Below are positions 16,324-25,811 of a stretch of DNA of 37,020 nucleotides, in pieces (position 1 is the stretch's first letter; every line of letters starts with the position of its first letter). The notes beneath the pieces are model-generated. The model saw nothing but the letters and a program-made list of their open reading frames with translations. It searched no databases and was not told the origin of the DNA. The position numbers were made by a program, and so were the translations under genes. Origin of the DNA: Desulfonatronovibrio magnus (GTDB lineage: Bacteria; Desulfobacterota; Desulfovibrionia; Desulfovibrionales; Desulfonatronovibrionaceae); assembly GCF_000934755.1 (NCBI RefSeq), contig NZ_KN882177.1:91317-128336 (forward strand), read 5' to 3'.

Positions 16324-16643
16324 GGCGCGGAGATATTGTAAGCATTGTGCAGCCTGGAGCATACGGCAATCCGCGTCCGGCACTGATTATTCAGTCGGAC
16401 CTGTTCAGTATGCACCCGTCAGTAACAGTTCTGCCCATTACCAGTGATTTGCGCGATACTCCATTGTTCAGGCTGAATGTTGAGCCTTCAGAATCTAATG
16501 GTCTGCGCACAACCTCCCAGGTTATGATTGACAAAATTACAACTGTACCACGGGAAAAGGCTGGAAATGTTTTTGGAAAGCTGGAGGCTGATGCACTAAA
16601 AAAAGCGCAGGGCCTGCTGGCAGTCTGGCTGGGGATTGTGTAA
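16320..16643 (+). CDS. mazF: Type II toxin MazF/PemK, mRNA interferase
   Basis: A 107-residue MazF-family endoribonuclease. Family features are the start RRGDIVSIVQPGAYGNPRPA with the conserved GD and RPALI, the strand VTVLPITSDL, and RTTSQVMIDKITTVPREK with the conserved Ser/Gln and Asp-Lys region. Toxins of this fold cleave single-stranded RNA at short motifs; the motif here is unknown. GTG is taken as the start because it overlaps the antitoxin stop and gives the normal N-terminus. The frame is intact. Confidence 0.88.
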   Translation: MRRGDIVSIVQPGAYGNPRPALIIQSDLFSMHPSVTVLPITSDLRDTPLFRLNVEPSESNGLRTTSQVMIDKITTVPREKAGNVFGKLEADALKKAQGLLAVWLGIV

Positions 16644-16674
16644 ACGCAAAAGCCTGATCATTGGACAATTTTTA

Positions 16675-16864
16675 CGGCCGAGCTGGGGCTCGGCCCTCCC
16701 CAGGGGTGAGTGCCTGTATCCTTTTTCATGGGGAAAGTCCGGAGTCAGCCAACTATTTTATTTTTCATGCCCAATACACGTCCCCTGCAAAATGAAAGGT
16801 CAGCCCCCATAACGATGTTGCTGTAGTTCCCCCCCCCCTGGGGAACGCCGAGCCCCAGCTCGGC
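16675..16864. repeat. ~190-bp REP-bounded element, copy 3
   Basis: Inverted REP core GCCGAGCTGGGGCTCGGC (16677-16694), CCTCCCCAG, GTGCCTGTATCCTTTTTCAT, the middle TACACGTCCCCTGCAAAATG, then CATAACGATGTTGCTG, a C-run of about 9, and the forward REP core GCCGAGCCCCAGCTCGGC (16847-16864). It begins about 30 bases after mazF ends. Confidence 0.85.
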
Positions 16865-16990
16865 CTCTTATTTCTTTAGATTTTGCCTTATCAGGTAACT
16901 TGAAGGGTGTAGTCAGTAAATTCAAGGTGCTGCTTTTTTTGTCTTATCTGTCGTTGTGAATAAAGAATTCACCTCGTTCCTCGGTGAAAA

Positions 16991-17177
16991 ATGCCGAGCT
17001 GGTGCTCGGCCCTCCCCAGGAGTGATGGCCTGTATCATTTTTCATGGCGAAAGGCTGAAGTCAGCCGGGTATTCGTATTTGTATTACTGGCGCGTGTCCC
17101 CTGCAAAATGGAAGGTCAGCTCACATAACGATGTTACTGACTTTTCCCCCCCTGGGAACGCCGAGCCCCAGCTCGGC
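16991..17177. repeat. ~190-bp REP-bounded element, copy 4
   Basis: Inverted REP GCCGAGCTGGTGCTCGGC (16993-17010), GGCCTGTATCATTTTTCATG, the middle GCGTGTCCCCTGCAAAATGG, CATAACGATGTTACTG, a C-run, and the forward REP core GCCGAGCCCCAGCTCGGC (17160-17177). It is closest to copy 3. A REP half-site, CGGGGCTCGGCC, follows at about 17224, just downstream of the RTX gene. Confidence 0.85.
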
Positions 17178-17257
17178 TTCTTATCTCTTTACTAATCTGT
17201 CTTCTCTTCTCTCTTGGTTGTACCGGGGCTCGGCCTTACGTCCATCCAAGACGACAT

Positions 17258-20200
17258 CTATCCTAACGTAGCATCCGCTCCATCAATATTCTCGTGAAAA
17301 TTTCCCATATCTTCATCTTTCAGTCCATTAAGAAATATTTGCATATCAGCTTGGTCATTATCTCCTAAATTAATATACAACTGGGCTCCACCACTTTCTA
17401 TAACATACCTGATTTGAGGATCTTCACCCTCAAAAGCATCTGATCCTCTCCACTGGTATTCTTCAAAACCGTCAATTTCAAATAACAACGTATCTGCATC
17501 AGCCCCTGACACAAAATCCATTATTGTATCATACCCTTCTACTGGAGAGTCATCCACGCTGGTATAGACAAACACATTGCTCCCTGCCCCGGGATTGGCA
17601 GAATCTCCACCCCAGAGTTCATCAGCCCCTTGTCCGCCGATTATGGTGTCATTGCCCTCCCCGCCGTAGATTGTGTCATTGCCTTCCCCGCCGATCAGGG
17701 AGTCGTTTCCTGTTCCTCCTAAAAGGTAATTATCGCCGGTGCTGCTGGACGCATCCACAGTATCATCGCCACCAAAGGCCAGAACAGCAACATTATTGCC
17801 CAAGTGTTCTCCAGGGATTGTTATCTCTTCAGAACCGTCAGTCCCTAAAATCACATTGTCAGCTCCGTCAAGTTGAAGCTCTTCCAAATTACTTAACCCG
17901 CCCAGCGGGGAGATGTCGCTGATGTCGTTGTTACGCAAATCAAGGGATTCTAAATTCACAAGGCCGGACAAAGGGGATATGTCGCTGATGTTGACGTTCC
18001 ACAAAGTAAGGTGTTGCAGGTTCACAAGGCCGGACAAGTCTGATATGTCGCTGATGCTGTTGTCCCCCAAAGAAAGATATTCCAGGTTCACAAGACCGGA
18101 CAGCGCAGATATGTCTGTGATCTCGTTGAACCCCAAAGAAAGTTCTCTCAGGTTCACAAGACCGGACAAATGGGATATGTCGCTAATTTCGTTGCCTCCT
18201 AAATATAGTTGTGTCAGGCTGACAAGGCCAGGCAAATGGGATATGTCGCTGATGGTGTTGCCGCTCAAACCAAGGTTTGTCAGGTTCACAAGATTAGACA
18301 AGTCAGATATGTCGCTGATATTGTTGTTGTCCAAGCCAAGATTTGTCAGGTTCACAAGTCCGGCCAAACTAGATATATCTTCTATCTGGTTATTATAGGC
18401 TCTAAGATATTGAAGGTTTTCCATGCCCTCAAGCGCGGAGATATCGTTAATGTTGTTGTATCCTAAACCGAGATTTACAAGGTTCGTCAGATTCGAGAGT
18501 CCGGATATGTTGCTGATGTCGGGATTCATGCCCAGGTCAAGATATTCCAGTCCGGTCAGGCCCGACAGGTCTGACAGATCGTTATTGTCAAGAGAATTGT
18601 CAAACAGGTGAAGACTGGACAGATTTTCAAGCTTGGAAAGTGCGGCAATGCTGTCTATCTCATTGTAGTTCAGGTGAAGATACGTCAGGTTCACAGCATG
18701 TTCCAGACCGGTTAGATTTACAATTCCCTCTTCCTCTTCATACAGACTTGTCAGTTCCTCCATATCCCCTTTTGTAAGTTCGTGTCCGGGGTCTTTTCCC
18801 AGCGCTCCCAGGATTGCTGCTTTGAGGTTTTCATCAGGGATGCTTACATGTTCATCAGAATCATCTATTACCCAGCTAAGCCAGTCAATACCAGCACCCG
18901 GGCCTGTGCTTCCCAGGTTAGCCAAATTCACCCCCTGAAGCTCAATTTTCATGTCTGCTATACCATTGCCACTGACATCTATCTCCAGGATTTCTTGAGT
19001 TTCATCAAATCTGGCTTGAGGCCCGACGCCTACAGAAAAAGTATCATCACCAATATATTGAATGTCTTCCTCTACATTATCAAGCTGGACATGCAAAGCA
19101 TCCTTTGCAGGATCAAAATCCGTTATTGTATCATAACTTGGATTTGCTGGCGAATCTGCAATGCTTTTAAAAATAAACAAATTGTTCCCGGTTCCGCCGG
19201 TCAAAGTATCAGCTCCAGACCCGCCGCGAATAGTGTTATCGCCGCCGCCCACGATAGAATCATCGCCTGCTCCGCCCCATATCATGTCAGGATCGGTTCC
19301 TCCGATTATGGTATCGCCGCCGTCTCCGCCGTATACGGTGTTTTCACCGCTATTCAGTACTATATGATTTTGACCGTTGCCTCCAGGACCAACATTAATT
19401 AAATCATTGCCTCCACCAGCGGATATTTCATTGTTTCCATGCCCCACAAAGATTTCATCATGACCTTCACCGCCATCTATTGTATTATCCCCATTTCCTG
19501 CGATAATAGTGTCATTGCCATCACCGCCAAGAATGCTGTTGTGTCCGTCTCCAGCAATAATTTCATCATCCCCTCCACCGCCAAGGACGGTGTTGTCGCC
19601 AGGACCTGCGTGAATCCAGTCATGCCCTTCTCCGCCGTCAATGGAATTGTCTCCCGCAACACCCCAGATGGTATCTTCGCCTCCGCTGCCGACTATGGTA
19701 TCATTGTTCTCAGTCCCGTTGACAATTTCAAAATTGGCAATATCCTGTGTATGAAGAAGTTCCTGCGAGCTGTTGATGATCTTGGCTTCTCTAACAGCCA
19801 GGTTAACATACACAGAATCCAAAGGATCAAGAAACCAGTCAAAGTCCTCATATCCTTTTACAGCAAAGTGCAACGAATCTGTGCCCACCCCCCCGTCTAG
19901 AGTATGGTCACCCAGGGTGCTCCATATGGTGTCATTGCCGCTGCCGGATATAATGTGTACGTCAAACAGTTCGCCTTCATGAGGGTGACCCTCTTCCCAA
20001 TAAGCATTGTTAATTGAGTAAACAAAGCTGTCGCTCTGTCCGGTCAAGTCGACCCCCTTACCCCCCCATCCGCTCAGTACTATTGTCTGGATATTATTTA
20101 AATCACTGTCTGTGCTTAGAACATTATCCGTATGGTCTCCCGAAAAAAACGCGAGTACATTGTTAATACCACCTCCCCCGTTAATAATATCGTTATTGGC

Positions 20201-22600
20201 ATAGCCTGATTCAGGAACGCATATCCAGTCTTCCCCGGATCCGCCCGAAATCGTATTTGACCCAGGCCCTGTAAAAACATGATTGTCTCCGCCTCCCGTG
20301 TTTACAATATTATCACCGGTATTTGTTTCAATTTGATTATTGTCTGAACTTCCATAAATAGTGTCGTTACCCAAACTGCCGAAGATATTTTGTATGTTGA
20401 AAATTTGCTGAGTATATTCTGTACTCATCAGACCAGTCACGACCGCAGAATTATTTTGCAGGTCAATATTAACAGATTCAATGACAGGATCATTTTCATA
20501 ATAGCTCAAAGTATTAATGCCAGATCCGCCATCAATGGTGTCCTGGCCGATATTTCCATAAATATGATCATTCCCTTCATTCCCGTATATTTTGTTATCA
20601 CCCTCTCCAGAATAAATCAGGTCATCTCCGCTGCCTCCGTATATTACATTGTTTCCGGTGCTGTAGGCAGCATCTATGGTATCATCGCCATCCCCTCCAT
20701 AAACTGTATTCTGTCCGGTTGCAGTTGAGTGAATGTGAATCAGGTCATTGTCGCAATTGCCATAAATAAGATTATTCCCCTCACCGCTTACAGAAATTGT
20801 ATCATTTCCAGTCCAGCCGTAAACAGTGTTATTGCCGTTCCCGTTGATCCAGAGGTCATCATTTCCTTCCCCGGCATAGATTCTATTCCCATGAGAATTG
20901 TGAATTTGTATCTGGTCACTTCCGGCAAACCCAAAAACAGCGCTTTTCGGATCAGAAGAGGAAACTACTAGTTCATTACCAGACGGATGGGGAGAAAGTT
21001 TATCATCCCCATCCGTCCCCTTGACAAGGTTCACAAACCCATTTTCCGTAAACCAGCCATAATTCGGGTCCCCGCCCGCGCCCATATTTGCCCAGTTCTC
21101 AGGGGCTGAATTGTCCGTGGGCGGCGGTGGCGGTGGCGGCGTCGGCCCTGGCCCAGGCCCAGGTGTAGGCTCCGGCGTAGGTTCCGGAGTAGGCTCCGGA
21201 GTAGGCTCAGGTGTAGGCTCCGGTGTAGGCTCAGGCGTTGGCTCCGGAGTTGGCTCCGGTGTAGGCTCAGGCGTTGGCTCAGGTGTGGGTTCCGGCGTAG
21301 GTTCCGGAGTGGGCTCTGGTGTTGGAGCAGGCGTGGGTTCCGGAGTGGGCTCTGGAGTTGGTTCGGGTGTAGGTTCAGGAGTCGGTTCCGGAGTCGGTTC
21401 AGGAGTCGGTTCCGGGGTTGGCTCCGGAGTCGGTGTTGGTGTAGGTGCTGGCGTTGGCGCAGGTGTAGGCTCAGGCTCAGGTTCCGGTTCCGGTTCTGGT
21501 TCCGGTTCCGGCTCTGGTTCCGGTTCAGGCGTTGGTTCAGGAGTCGGAGTCGGTTCAGGTGTCGGTTCCGGTGTTGGCTCGGGTGTAGGTTCAGGTGTAG
21601 GCTCCGGGGTAGGTTCAGGAGTCGGTTCCGGGGTAGGCGCAGGCGTTGGTGCTGGTGTTGGCGCAGGTGTAGGTGCTGGTGTAGGCGCAGGTGTTGGTGC
21701 AGGTGTAGGTGCAGGTGTTGGCGCAGGCGTTGGTGCAGGAGAAGTAGCTATAGAATATGCAGGTATTATTTGAAACTTGGTTTTGGCCTGCGTCATGGAT
21801 TGAGGATCTGAAGGATCGGGTATATCCCCATCATCAGGATCTGGAGGTTGAGTAGGAGCAGGAGTTGGTTCGGGTTCAGGGGTTGGGTCCGGGGTGGTAT
21901 CAGGATCGTCAGGGTCATCTCCTGGTGCTGCACCGACTCCGTCGGGCAAGGTATCGTCATCATCAGGATCGTCCGGATCCTCGTCCGGAGGCTGTTCACC
22001 CAGAACAGCAGGGGCAAACTCCCTGAAAAATTCCATTTCCTGAGGCGTGATGGGTCGCATGAAACCCATGGGCTGGTCCCTGAAAACATCCATCATGCTC
22101 ATGGGCAGGGTAATTACCCTGATTTCTCCAAATGAATCCTGGATAATAACGCTGAATCCCTCGGAAAGATTCTCAGCACCGTGGGATTCATGATCCACCT
22201 TTATCATGTGTACTGTAGTTGTTCCCCTTATCCCTATAAGAGACAAAGGAGATTCCAGATTTACCCTTTCGGGAGTCTCTTCTGCTATCCTGCCAGTAAC
22301 ATGACGAAAAGCCCCCTGCATCAGATTAAAGGAAAGTCCTGAATTCTCCATGGCCTGAGGGTCAAAAATATATTCATCAAGCCTTAGCACTGAATCAGGG
22401 CCCTGTGAAAGAAGGGTATTATCCAGAAAGCGGATTTCCACATTGGAATCTGATTCTGTTATTATAGTTTCTTTTTCATATACGGAAGAGCCATGTTCTA
22501 AGAGCCTTATCCCGTCCATGTTTTCAGCCCTGACACTTCCCTTAAGTCCTATGACCTTGCCGATTTCCTGTCCTGGTAATTCACTCATGATTTTTTCCAT
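17258..22600 (-). CDS. Large RTX surface/secreted protein: FecR, Pro-rich stalk, RTX, LRR, RTX
   Basis: 1780 residues, no signal peptide, acidic. Order: FecR-like domain (about 10-150; [23 protein letters not shown]); acidic linker; a Pro-Thr-Pro-Glu/Ala stalk (about 287-493) with an inner Pro-Glu run; a long block of RTX Ca2+-binding nonapeptides (about 530-1140; for example [15 protein letters not shown]); a C-terminal-target-like module (about 1140-1235); an internalin-type cap ([18 protein letters not shown]); about 12 LRRs of 22 residues (1273-1573); a second short RTX block (about 1607-1680; [17 protein letters not shown]); and a second copy of the target module at the C-terminus. RTX repeats and the C-terminal target indicate type I secretion, and Ca2+ folds the repeats outside the cell. 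An adhesin role is inferred. A TolC-family gene lies upstream on the same strand. MSELPG at 22588 is an alternative start. Confidence 0.88.
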   Translation of the reverse strand: MEKIMSELPGQEIGKVIGLKGSVRAENMDGIRLLEHGSSVYEKETIITESDSNVEIRFLDNTLLSQGPDSVLRLDEYIFDPQAMENSGLSFNLMQGAFRHVTGRIAEETPERVNLESPLSLIGIRGTTTVHMIKVDHESHGAENLSEGFSVIIQDSFGEIRVITLPMSMMDVFRDQPMGFMRPITPQEMEFFREFAPAVLGEQPPDEDPDDPDDDDTLPDGVGAAPGDDPDDPDTTPDPTPEPEPTPAPTQPPDPDDGDIPDPSDPQSMTQAKTKFQIIPAYSIATSPAPTPAPTPAPTPAPTPAPTPAPTPAPTPAPTPAPTPEPTPEPTPEPTPEPTPEPTPEPTPEPTPTPEPTPEPEPEPEPEPEPEPEPEPEPTPAPTPAPTPTPTPEPTPEPTPEPTPEPTPEPTPEPTPEPTPEPTPAPTPEPTPEPTPEPTPEPTPEPTPEPTPEPTPEPTPEPTPEPTPEPTPEPTPEPTPGPGPGPTPPPPPPPTDNSAPENWANMGAGGDPNYGWFTENGFVNLVKGTDGDDKLSPHPSGNELVVSSSDPKSAVFGFAGSDQIQIHNSHGNRIYAGEGNDDLWINGNGNNTVYGWTGNDTISVSGEGNNLIYGNCDNDLIHIHSTATGQNTVYGGDGDDTIDAAYSTGNNVIYGGSGDDLIYSGEGDNKIYGNEGNDHIYGNIGQDTIDGGSGINTLSYYENDPVIESVNIDLQNNSAVVTGLMSTEYTQQIFNIQNIFGSLGNDTIYGSSDNNQIETNTGDNIVNTGGGDNHVFTGPGSNTISGGSGEDWICVPESGYANNDIINGGGGINNVLAFFSGDHTDNVLSTDSDLNNIQTIVLSGWGGKGVDLTGQSDSFVYSINNAYWEEGHPHEGELFDVHIISGSGNDTIWSTLGDHTLDGGVGTDSLHFAVKGYEDFDWFLDPLDSVYVNLAVREAKIINSSQELLHTQDIANFEIVNGTENNDTIVGSGGEDTIWGVAGDNSIDGGEGHDWIHAGPGDNTVLGGGGDDEIIAGDGHNSILGGDGNDTIIAGNGDNTIDGGEGHDEIFVGHGNNEISAGGGNDLINVGPGGNGQNHIVLNSGENTVYGGDGGDTIIGGTDPDMIWGGAGDDSIVGGGDNTIRGGSGADTLTGGTGNNLFIFKSIADSPANPSYDTITDFDPAKDALHVQLDNVEEDIQYIGDDTFSVGVGPQARFDETQEILEIDVSGNGIADMKIELQGVNLANLGSTGPGAGIDWLSWVIDDSDEHVSIPDENLKAAILGALGKDPGHELTKGDMEELTSLYEEEEGIVNLTGLEHAVNLTYLHLNYNEIDSIAALSKLENLSSLHLFDNSLDNNDLSDLSGLTGLEYLDLGMNPDISNISGLSNLTNLVNLGLGYNNINDISALEGMENLQYLRAYNNQIEDISSLAGLVNLTNLGLDNNNISDISDLSNLVNLTNLGLSGNTISDISHLPGLVSLTQLYLGGNEISDISHLSGLVNLRELSLGFNEITDISALSGLVNLEYLSLGDNSISDISDLSGLVNLQHLTLWNVNISDISPLSGLVNLESLDLRNNDISDISPLGGLSNLEELQLDGADNVILGTDGSEEITIPGEHLGNNVAVLAFGGDDTVDASSSTGDNYLLGGTGNDSLIGGEGNDTIYGGEGNDTIIGGQGADELWGGDSANPGAGSNVFVYTSVDDSPVEGYDTIMDFVSGADADTLLFEIDGFEEYQWRGSDAFEGEDPQIRYVIESGGAQLYINLGDNDQADMQIFLNGLKDEDMGNFHENIDGADATLG
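21115..21745 (-). repeat. Proline-rich coding repeat (PTPEP/PTPAP/EPEP)
   Basis: About 630 bases of imperfect 6- and 12-base tandem repeats encode the stalk of the RTX protein. Three subtypes can be seen: Ala-type at the N-terminal end, a pure Glu-Pro run near 21475-21530, and Glu-type elsewhere. Third positions vary (GGT, GGC, GGA on the plus strand), so the array is old at DNA level but kept at protein level. The plus-strand Gly-Val-Gly-Ser ORF is a shadow of it. Confidence 0.9.
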
Positions 22601-23037
22601 GATTAAAAGGTTCAGACTCGAGCCATGCAGACAATGTATGTCTGCGCAGGGGCTGAATCAAACTCATGTGTGTTGATAAAAATAATCGGTAACTAATCAC
22701 CATAGTTTTTGGTTAACCTCAAACTTGCCTGATAAAGAATTGTTAGCCTCAGTAAGCCAGACTGAAAAGACATACACAGGATATCTTTCGGCGGACGACC
22801 TGTCCGCCGAAAAGCTGTCAGCACCTGCGGTGCAACACTCTGCCGCGCCGCAAGGCGATGGCATCCTTTCCTGCTGGCAAGTCGCCAGGAGGAAAATATT
22901 CAGTCTGTCTTACAGTCTGCCTTTACGTCGAGCGCAGCCGGTGGCAAATAATTTTTATTATAAACCTTAGCCCCAGGCAGGCTGCCTGTTATGGTGAATA
23001 GTTACAATAATCGTAACAGTTAAGCCATTTGAAAAAA
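22601..23037. other. Intergenic stretch with an 11-bp-stem hairpin (22786-22812)
   Basis: TTTCGGCGGAC (22786-22796) pairs exactly with GTCCGCCGAAA (22802-22812) around a 5-base loop. Smaller inverted repeats follow (GCACCTGCGGTGC; CAGGCAGGCTGCCTG near 22976). No U-tract follows on either strand, so a terminator role is unproven. The plus-strand ORF across the region has no recognisable homology. The upstream regulatory region of the RTX gene must lie here. Confidence 0.5.
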
Positions 23038-24342
23038 TCAATATTGCGACAATACATCCAGCTCAAGTATGCCCATGGCGTAAAGCATGCCGTAAACCGC
23101 CAGGTCCTGATCCACATCAGCATAGATGGCATTGCTCAAGGCGTTAAGGTGAGTTACCTCGCCGTTTAGTACGTCAAGCAAAGATCTGGTTCCAAGTAAT
23201 CGCTCGCGTTTGGCAAGCTCTAAAAACTCTTCAAGTATATCGGCCTGATCCTTTAGAAAACGTGCATTCTCCCTGGAAGTGATCAGATTCTGCCATGCTG
23301 TGAGCACCCTTTCCTCTATCTGAGTGCTTAGATCTTCTCTGATTTTTTGCTGTTCTTCTAAGATATGTCTGGCCTGGGCTGTGGCTGCTCTGTCTTTACC
23401 ACCGCTGAATAAAGCCCAGGTTATTTCCACCATGCCCAAAGCTTCGTTTCTCGTGCCCCGGACTCCTGAGTCATTTTCCTTTCGTTTCAGTTCACCCACC
23501 AGGTTCAGGCGGGGCAGGTATCCGGCCTGCCGGATTTTGATATCATGCTCTGCCATTTCTATATTGTACTGGGCAATATGCAGGTCCAGGCTGCTTTCCT
23601 CAGCTGATTTTACTGCCTGCATGACTGAAGCAGGAAGGTACTCCAGGGGGCTGGATGGTCGGGTCATCTGCCGGATATCTTCATCTGATATGCTAAACCC
23701 GAATACAGTATTGAAACGGCTGCGGGCAATACTGAGCTGTCCTTCCGCCCTGGCTCTCTGGGCCATGGCTCCGGCCAGCTGAGACTTGGCCTGGAGAACA
23801 TCCGATGCCAGGCCGGCACCCCTGGTGACCAGGGTTTCCTCAATGCCTGTGAGGTCAATAATCCTCTGCTCAGACTGTCTGGCAAACTCTAGCCTTTTTG
23901 CATTTCGGTATACATCAAGATATGCAGTGATGCCCTGAAGGATAATATCCTGTCTGGTGGCAGCCAGCTCAACCTCGCTTCTTCCAAACCCTGCCTTTGC
24001 CCTGTTGATGCCTGAGCCGGTCCGTCCGAAATCAAAGATGAGCTGACTGGCCCGCAGGCTCTGATAGTTGCGGGTTTCACTGGTGGAAGACCTGGGGCCC
24101 GGCGGATCAATGTATTCCTGGCCAACACTGGCTGTGCCGTAAAGATGGGGAAGCCAGTCTGCCCTGGCCTGGCGGACATCCTGGGCTGCTGCCTGTCTGC
24201 CTGATTCAGCCGCCTGAATCAGGTTGTGTTCAACAACAACCCTCTCCAGCATCTGGTAAAGGGTCTGCCCGTAAACAGGGGAAGAAAAGAAAGAGGGCAG
24301 TACAATAAGAATCAGGAATGATATGCGATAAATCAACGACAT
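23038..24342 (-). CDS. TolC-family outer-membrane channel, type I secretion
   Basis: A 434-residue outer-membrane efflux protein. The N-terminal signal peptide is about residues 1-25 (hydrophobic core ISFLILIVLPSFF, cleavage near VYG-QT). Two internally repeated TolC/OEP units follow, with long alpha-helical coiled segments; typical stretches include RQARADWLPHLYG, QLIFDFGRTGSGINRAKAG and AGYLPRLNLVGE. The C-terminal LLGTRSLLDVLNGEVTHLNA is the usual second-repeat signature of the T1SS subgroup. The protein would form the outer-membrane exit duct. The upstream position relative to the RTX gene (same strand, 437-base gap) suggests it serves that substrate. AAGGAG lies about 9 bases before the ATG. 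The partner ABC transporter and adaptor are not in the window. Confidence 0.88.
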   Translation of the reverse strand: MSLIYRISFLILIVLPSFFSSPVYGQTLYQMLERVVVEHNLIQAAESGRQAAAQDVRQARADWLPHLYGTASVGQEYIDPPGPRSSTSETRNYQSLRASQLIFDFGRTGSGINRAKAGFGRSEVELAATRQDIILQGITAYLDVYRNAKRLEFARQSEQRIIDLTGIEETLVTRGAGLASDVLQAKSQLAGAMAQRARAEGQLSIARSRFNTVFGFSISDEDIRQMTRPSSPLEYLPASVMQAVKSAEESSLDLHIAQYNIEMAEHDIKIRQAGYLPRLNLVGELKRKENDSGVRGTRNEALGMVEITWALFSGGKDRAATAQARHILEEQQKIREDLSTQIEERVLTAWQNLITSRENARFLKDQADILEEFLELAKRERLLGTRSLLDVLNGEVTHLNALSNAIYADVDQDLAVYGMLYAMGILELDVLSQY

Positions 24343-24890
24343 GGACCAGGCTCCTTTTTTTAAAGTTTAGCCCATATTAAGGAAAGCAGGAACAGTCACT
24401 TCGGGATCTACTTGAGCATTAACCGATGTATTCAATGTGTCATCTTGGAGGTAGGTGTTTTCCGGAAGATCAAGACACTGTGCTACACTCAAAGGTCTGA
24501 TATGGTTGACACTGTAACTTTTTGTGAAAATCACGGTGGTAAAAGATTCAGTTTCCGGGTGGCAAGGTACAATTTACGCAGTTGTTAGGTTTTAAGAATG
24601 GTGACTTATGAAGCATGAATATCTTCATTAAGCATAAAAAAGCCAGTATCACCATGGCAGGCAAATGCGGGCTTTTGACAGCAAAGAAGGAACCTTCTTG
24701 TCTGATGAGTTGATTTCTATCAAGCATCAAGACTCCCATGCAAAGCTTATGTAAAGATTGGGGCTAAACATATCTGACTACAAAGGCAGTTTGACTATAA
24801 TTTTATATATAATATTTTAATCAAATCATAAACTATTTGTCAATATAAAAACATGGAAAAAGTTCTTCAATTTCTCAAACCCATGATGAA
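24343..24890. other. Intergenic stretch, no gene recognised
   Basis: AT-rich, with no ORF showing a protein-like signature. It must hold the tolC promoter near its left end, but no convincing -10/-35 pair was found. Confidence 0.5.
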
Positions 24891-25079
24891 TTGAGAAAAA
24901 TCAATAGTGATCGCAGCACTTTCGATATTATTGGCAATGCTAATTCTCTGCGTCTTTATTTTTTGTATGAGCATGAGAGTTATCCTGACTGGTTTGCCAG
25001 AGTGCAAATGCTCAACTATGAAATCCGACCATTAAACAATAAAAGATTGAGGAGCCTCCAAAGTGAAACCGTTAAATGA
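24891..25079 (+). CDS. Short uncharacterised ORF before the HTH gene, possibly a remnant
   Basis: A 62-residue frame with no ATG start (TTG at best) and no ribosome-binding site. It overlaps the start of the HTH antitoxin-like gene by 17 bases, as toxin genes do in higBA-type pairs. A nearby ATG at 24853 opens MEKVLQFLKP in another frame and stops at once. I do not recognise the sequence as RelE/HigB; it may be a decayed toxin or a chance ORF. Confidence 0.3.
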   Translation: MRKINSDRSTFDIIGNANSLRLYFLYEHESYPDWFARVQMLNYEIRPLNNKRLRSLQSETVK

Positions 25080-25345
25080 CTTGAAACAAAAGCTCATGGA
25101 AGATTCAGAGGTAAAAAACTGAGTATGACCGCCTGGAGCCGGAGTTCAAGCTTGCGTCCATGCTCATAGAGGCCAGGTCCAGGGCTGGTCTTAGTCAGAA
25201 TGATCTGGCCATACGCATGGACACAAAGCAGGCCAGTGTTGCCAGGATTGAGTCTGGCAAATTCAACCCAAGTATAGGGAGTCTAAAAAAATATGCAGCT
25301 GCAACCGGGCATGTTCTCAAGATTGAGATGCTGCCCAGAGCATAA
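25063..25345 (+). pseudogene. HigA/Xre-type HTH antitoxin gene with a frameshift
   Basis: GTG at 25063 follows TGAGGAG at 8 bases and reads MKPLNDLKQKLMEDSEVKN, then stops. The family continuation EYDRLEPEFKLASMLIEARSRAGL, less its final few residues, is in the +1 frame, and the rest runs intact to 25345 with an HTH core (SQNDLAIRMDTKQASVARIE) and KIEMLP. The break falls at a run of six A (about 25112-25117). Removing one A restores a single ~93-residue frame with normal spacing. It could be inactivated, a sequencing error, or a slippage site. It probably once partnered a RelE/HigB-type toxin. Confidence 0.7.
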
Positions 25346-25539
25346 AGAAAAATATATCACTTGATTGAACTGGAACATGCCAGGCTAAAAAAGAACTGAA
25401 GTAAGCTGAGACCATAATCGAGTTTCAAAAAAAACTTCAGAAATAATGGAGCTTATGGGCATCGGGAGCAAGGCATGAACAACCAGTAAGCACCCATCCG
25501 CCACACCCTGAGAAATATTGTACCCCAGGATATTTTGCC

Positions 25540-25571
25540 AAAAAAAAGGGTTACGATTTTCACCGTAACCC
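25540..25571 (-). terminator. Rho-independent terminator of tRNA-Pro
   Basis: On the minus strand an 8-bp stem (25571-25564 with 25555-25548; GGGTTACG and its complement) around an 8-base loop is followed by eight T (25547-25540). It lies 12 bases past the 3' end of the tRNA. Confidence 0.9.
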
Positions 25572-25582
25572 CTTGATTTTAT

Positions 25583-25659
25583 TGGTCGGGAAGACTGGAT
25601 TTGAACCAGCGGCCCCCTGCTCCCAAGGCAGGTGCGCTACCAAGCTGCGCCACTTCCCG
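25583..25659 (-). tRNA. tRNA-Pro (UGG)
   Basis: A 77-base gene with CCA encoded. The acceptor stem CGGGAAG pairs with CTTCCCG. The D-arm contains AGCTTGGTAGCGC. The anticodon stem CCTGC/GCAGG encloses the loop CTTGGGA with anticodon TGG (plus-strand CCA at 25623-25625). The T-arm carries GGTTCAAATCC. It is transcribed alone, with its own promoter (25672-25699) and terminator (25540-25571). Confidence 0.97.
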
Positions 25660-25671
25660 TAAAAGAATTAA

Positions 25672-25699
25672 GTTATACTTCTTGTTGCAAGTTTGTCAA
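25672..25699 (-). promoter_or_regulatory. Sigma70 promoter of tRNA-Pro
   Basis: On the minus strand TTGACA (25699-25694), a 16-base spacer and TATAAC (25677-25672) end about 12 bases before the tRNA 5' end. The -35 is a full consensus and the -10 has one mismatch. Confidence 0.85.
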
Positions 25700-25811
25700 T
25701 AGATAAAACAAAAAAATATTTTTTAAACGCGCCCCACGCTGGGAGTCCGAGTCCAAACCAAAAAAGTAACTGCAGTATTCAGTCACCTCTTTGTGAATTT
25801 TGCAGACAGCA

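Noticed and set aside
12200-17250. Possible CRISPR array, because of many short palindromic repeats
   Set aside because: Spacing is irregular, units alternate in orientation, the intervening DNA is itself repeated, and no cas gene is present; REP/BIME explains it.
17913-18398. Plus-strand ORF with repeated RFTRPDK.DMSL units
   Set aside because: Antisense reading of the leucine-rich repeats on the minus strand; the repeat period is inherited from the LRRs.
21111-21773. Plus-strand ORF encoding a Gly-Val-Gly-Ser repeat protein
   Set aside because: It is the antisense reading of the Pro-Thr-Pro-Glu stalk of the RTX gene; there is no independent start signal, and the minus-strand frame has FecR, RTX and LRR domains on both sides.
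22725-22970. 81-residue plus-strand ORF after the RTX gene start
   Set aside because: Overlaps hairpins and has no recognised domain or ribosome-binding site; treated as non-coding.
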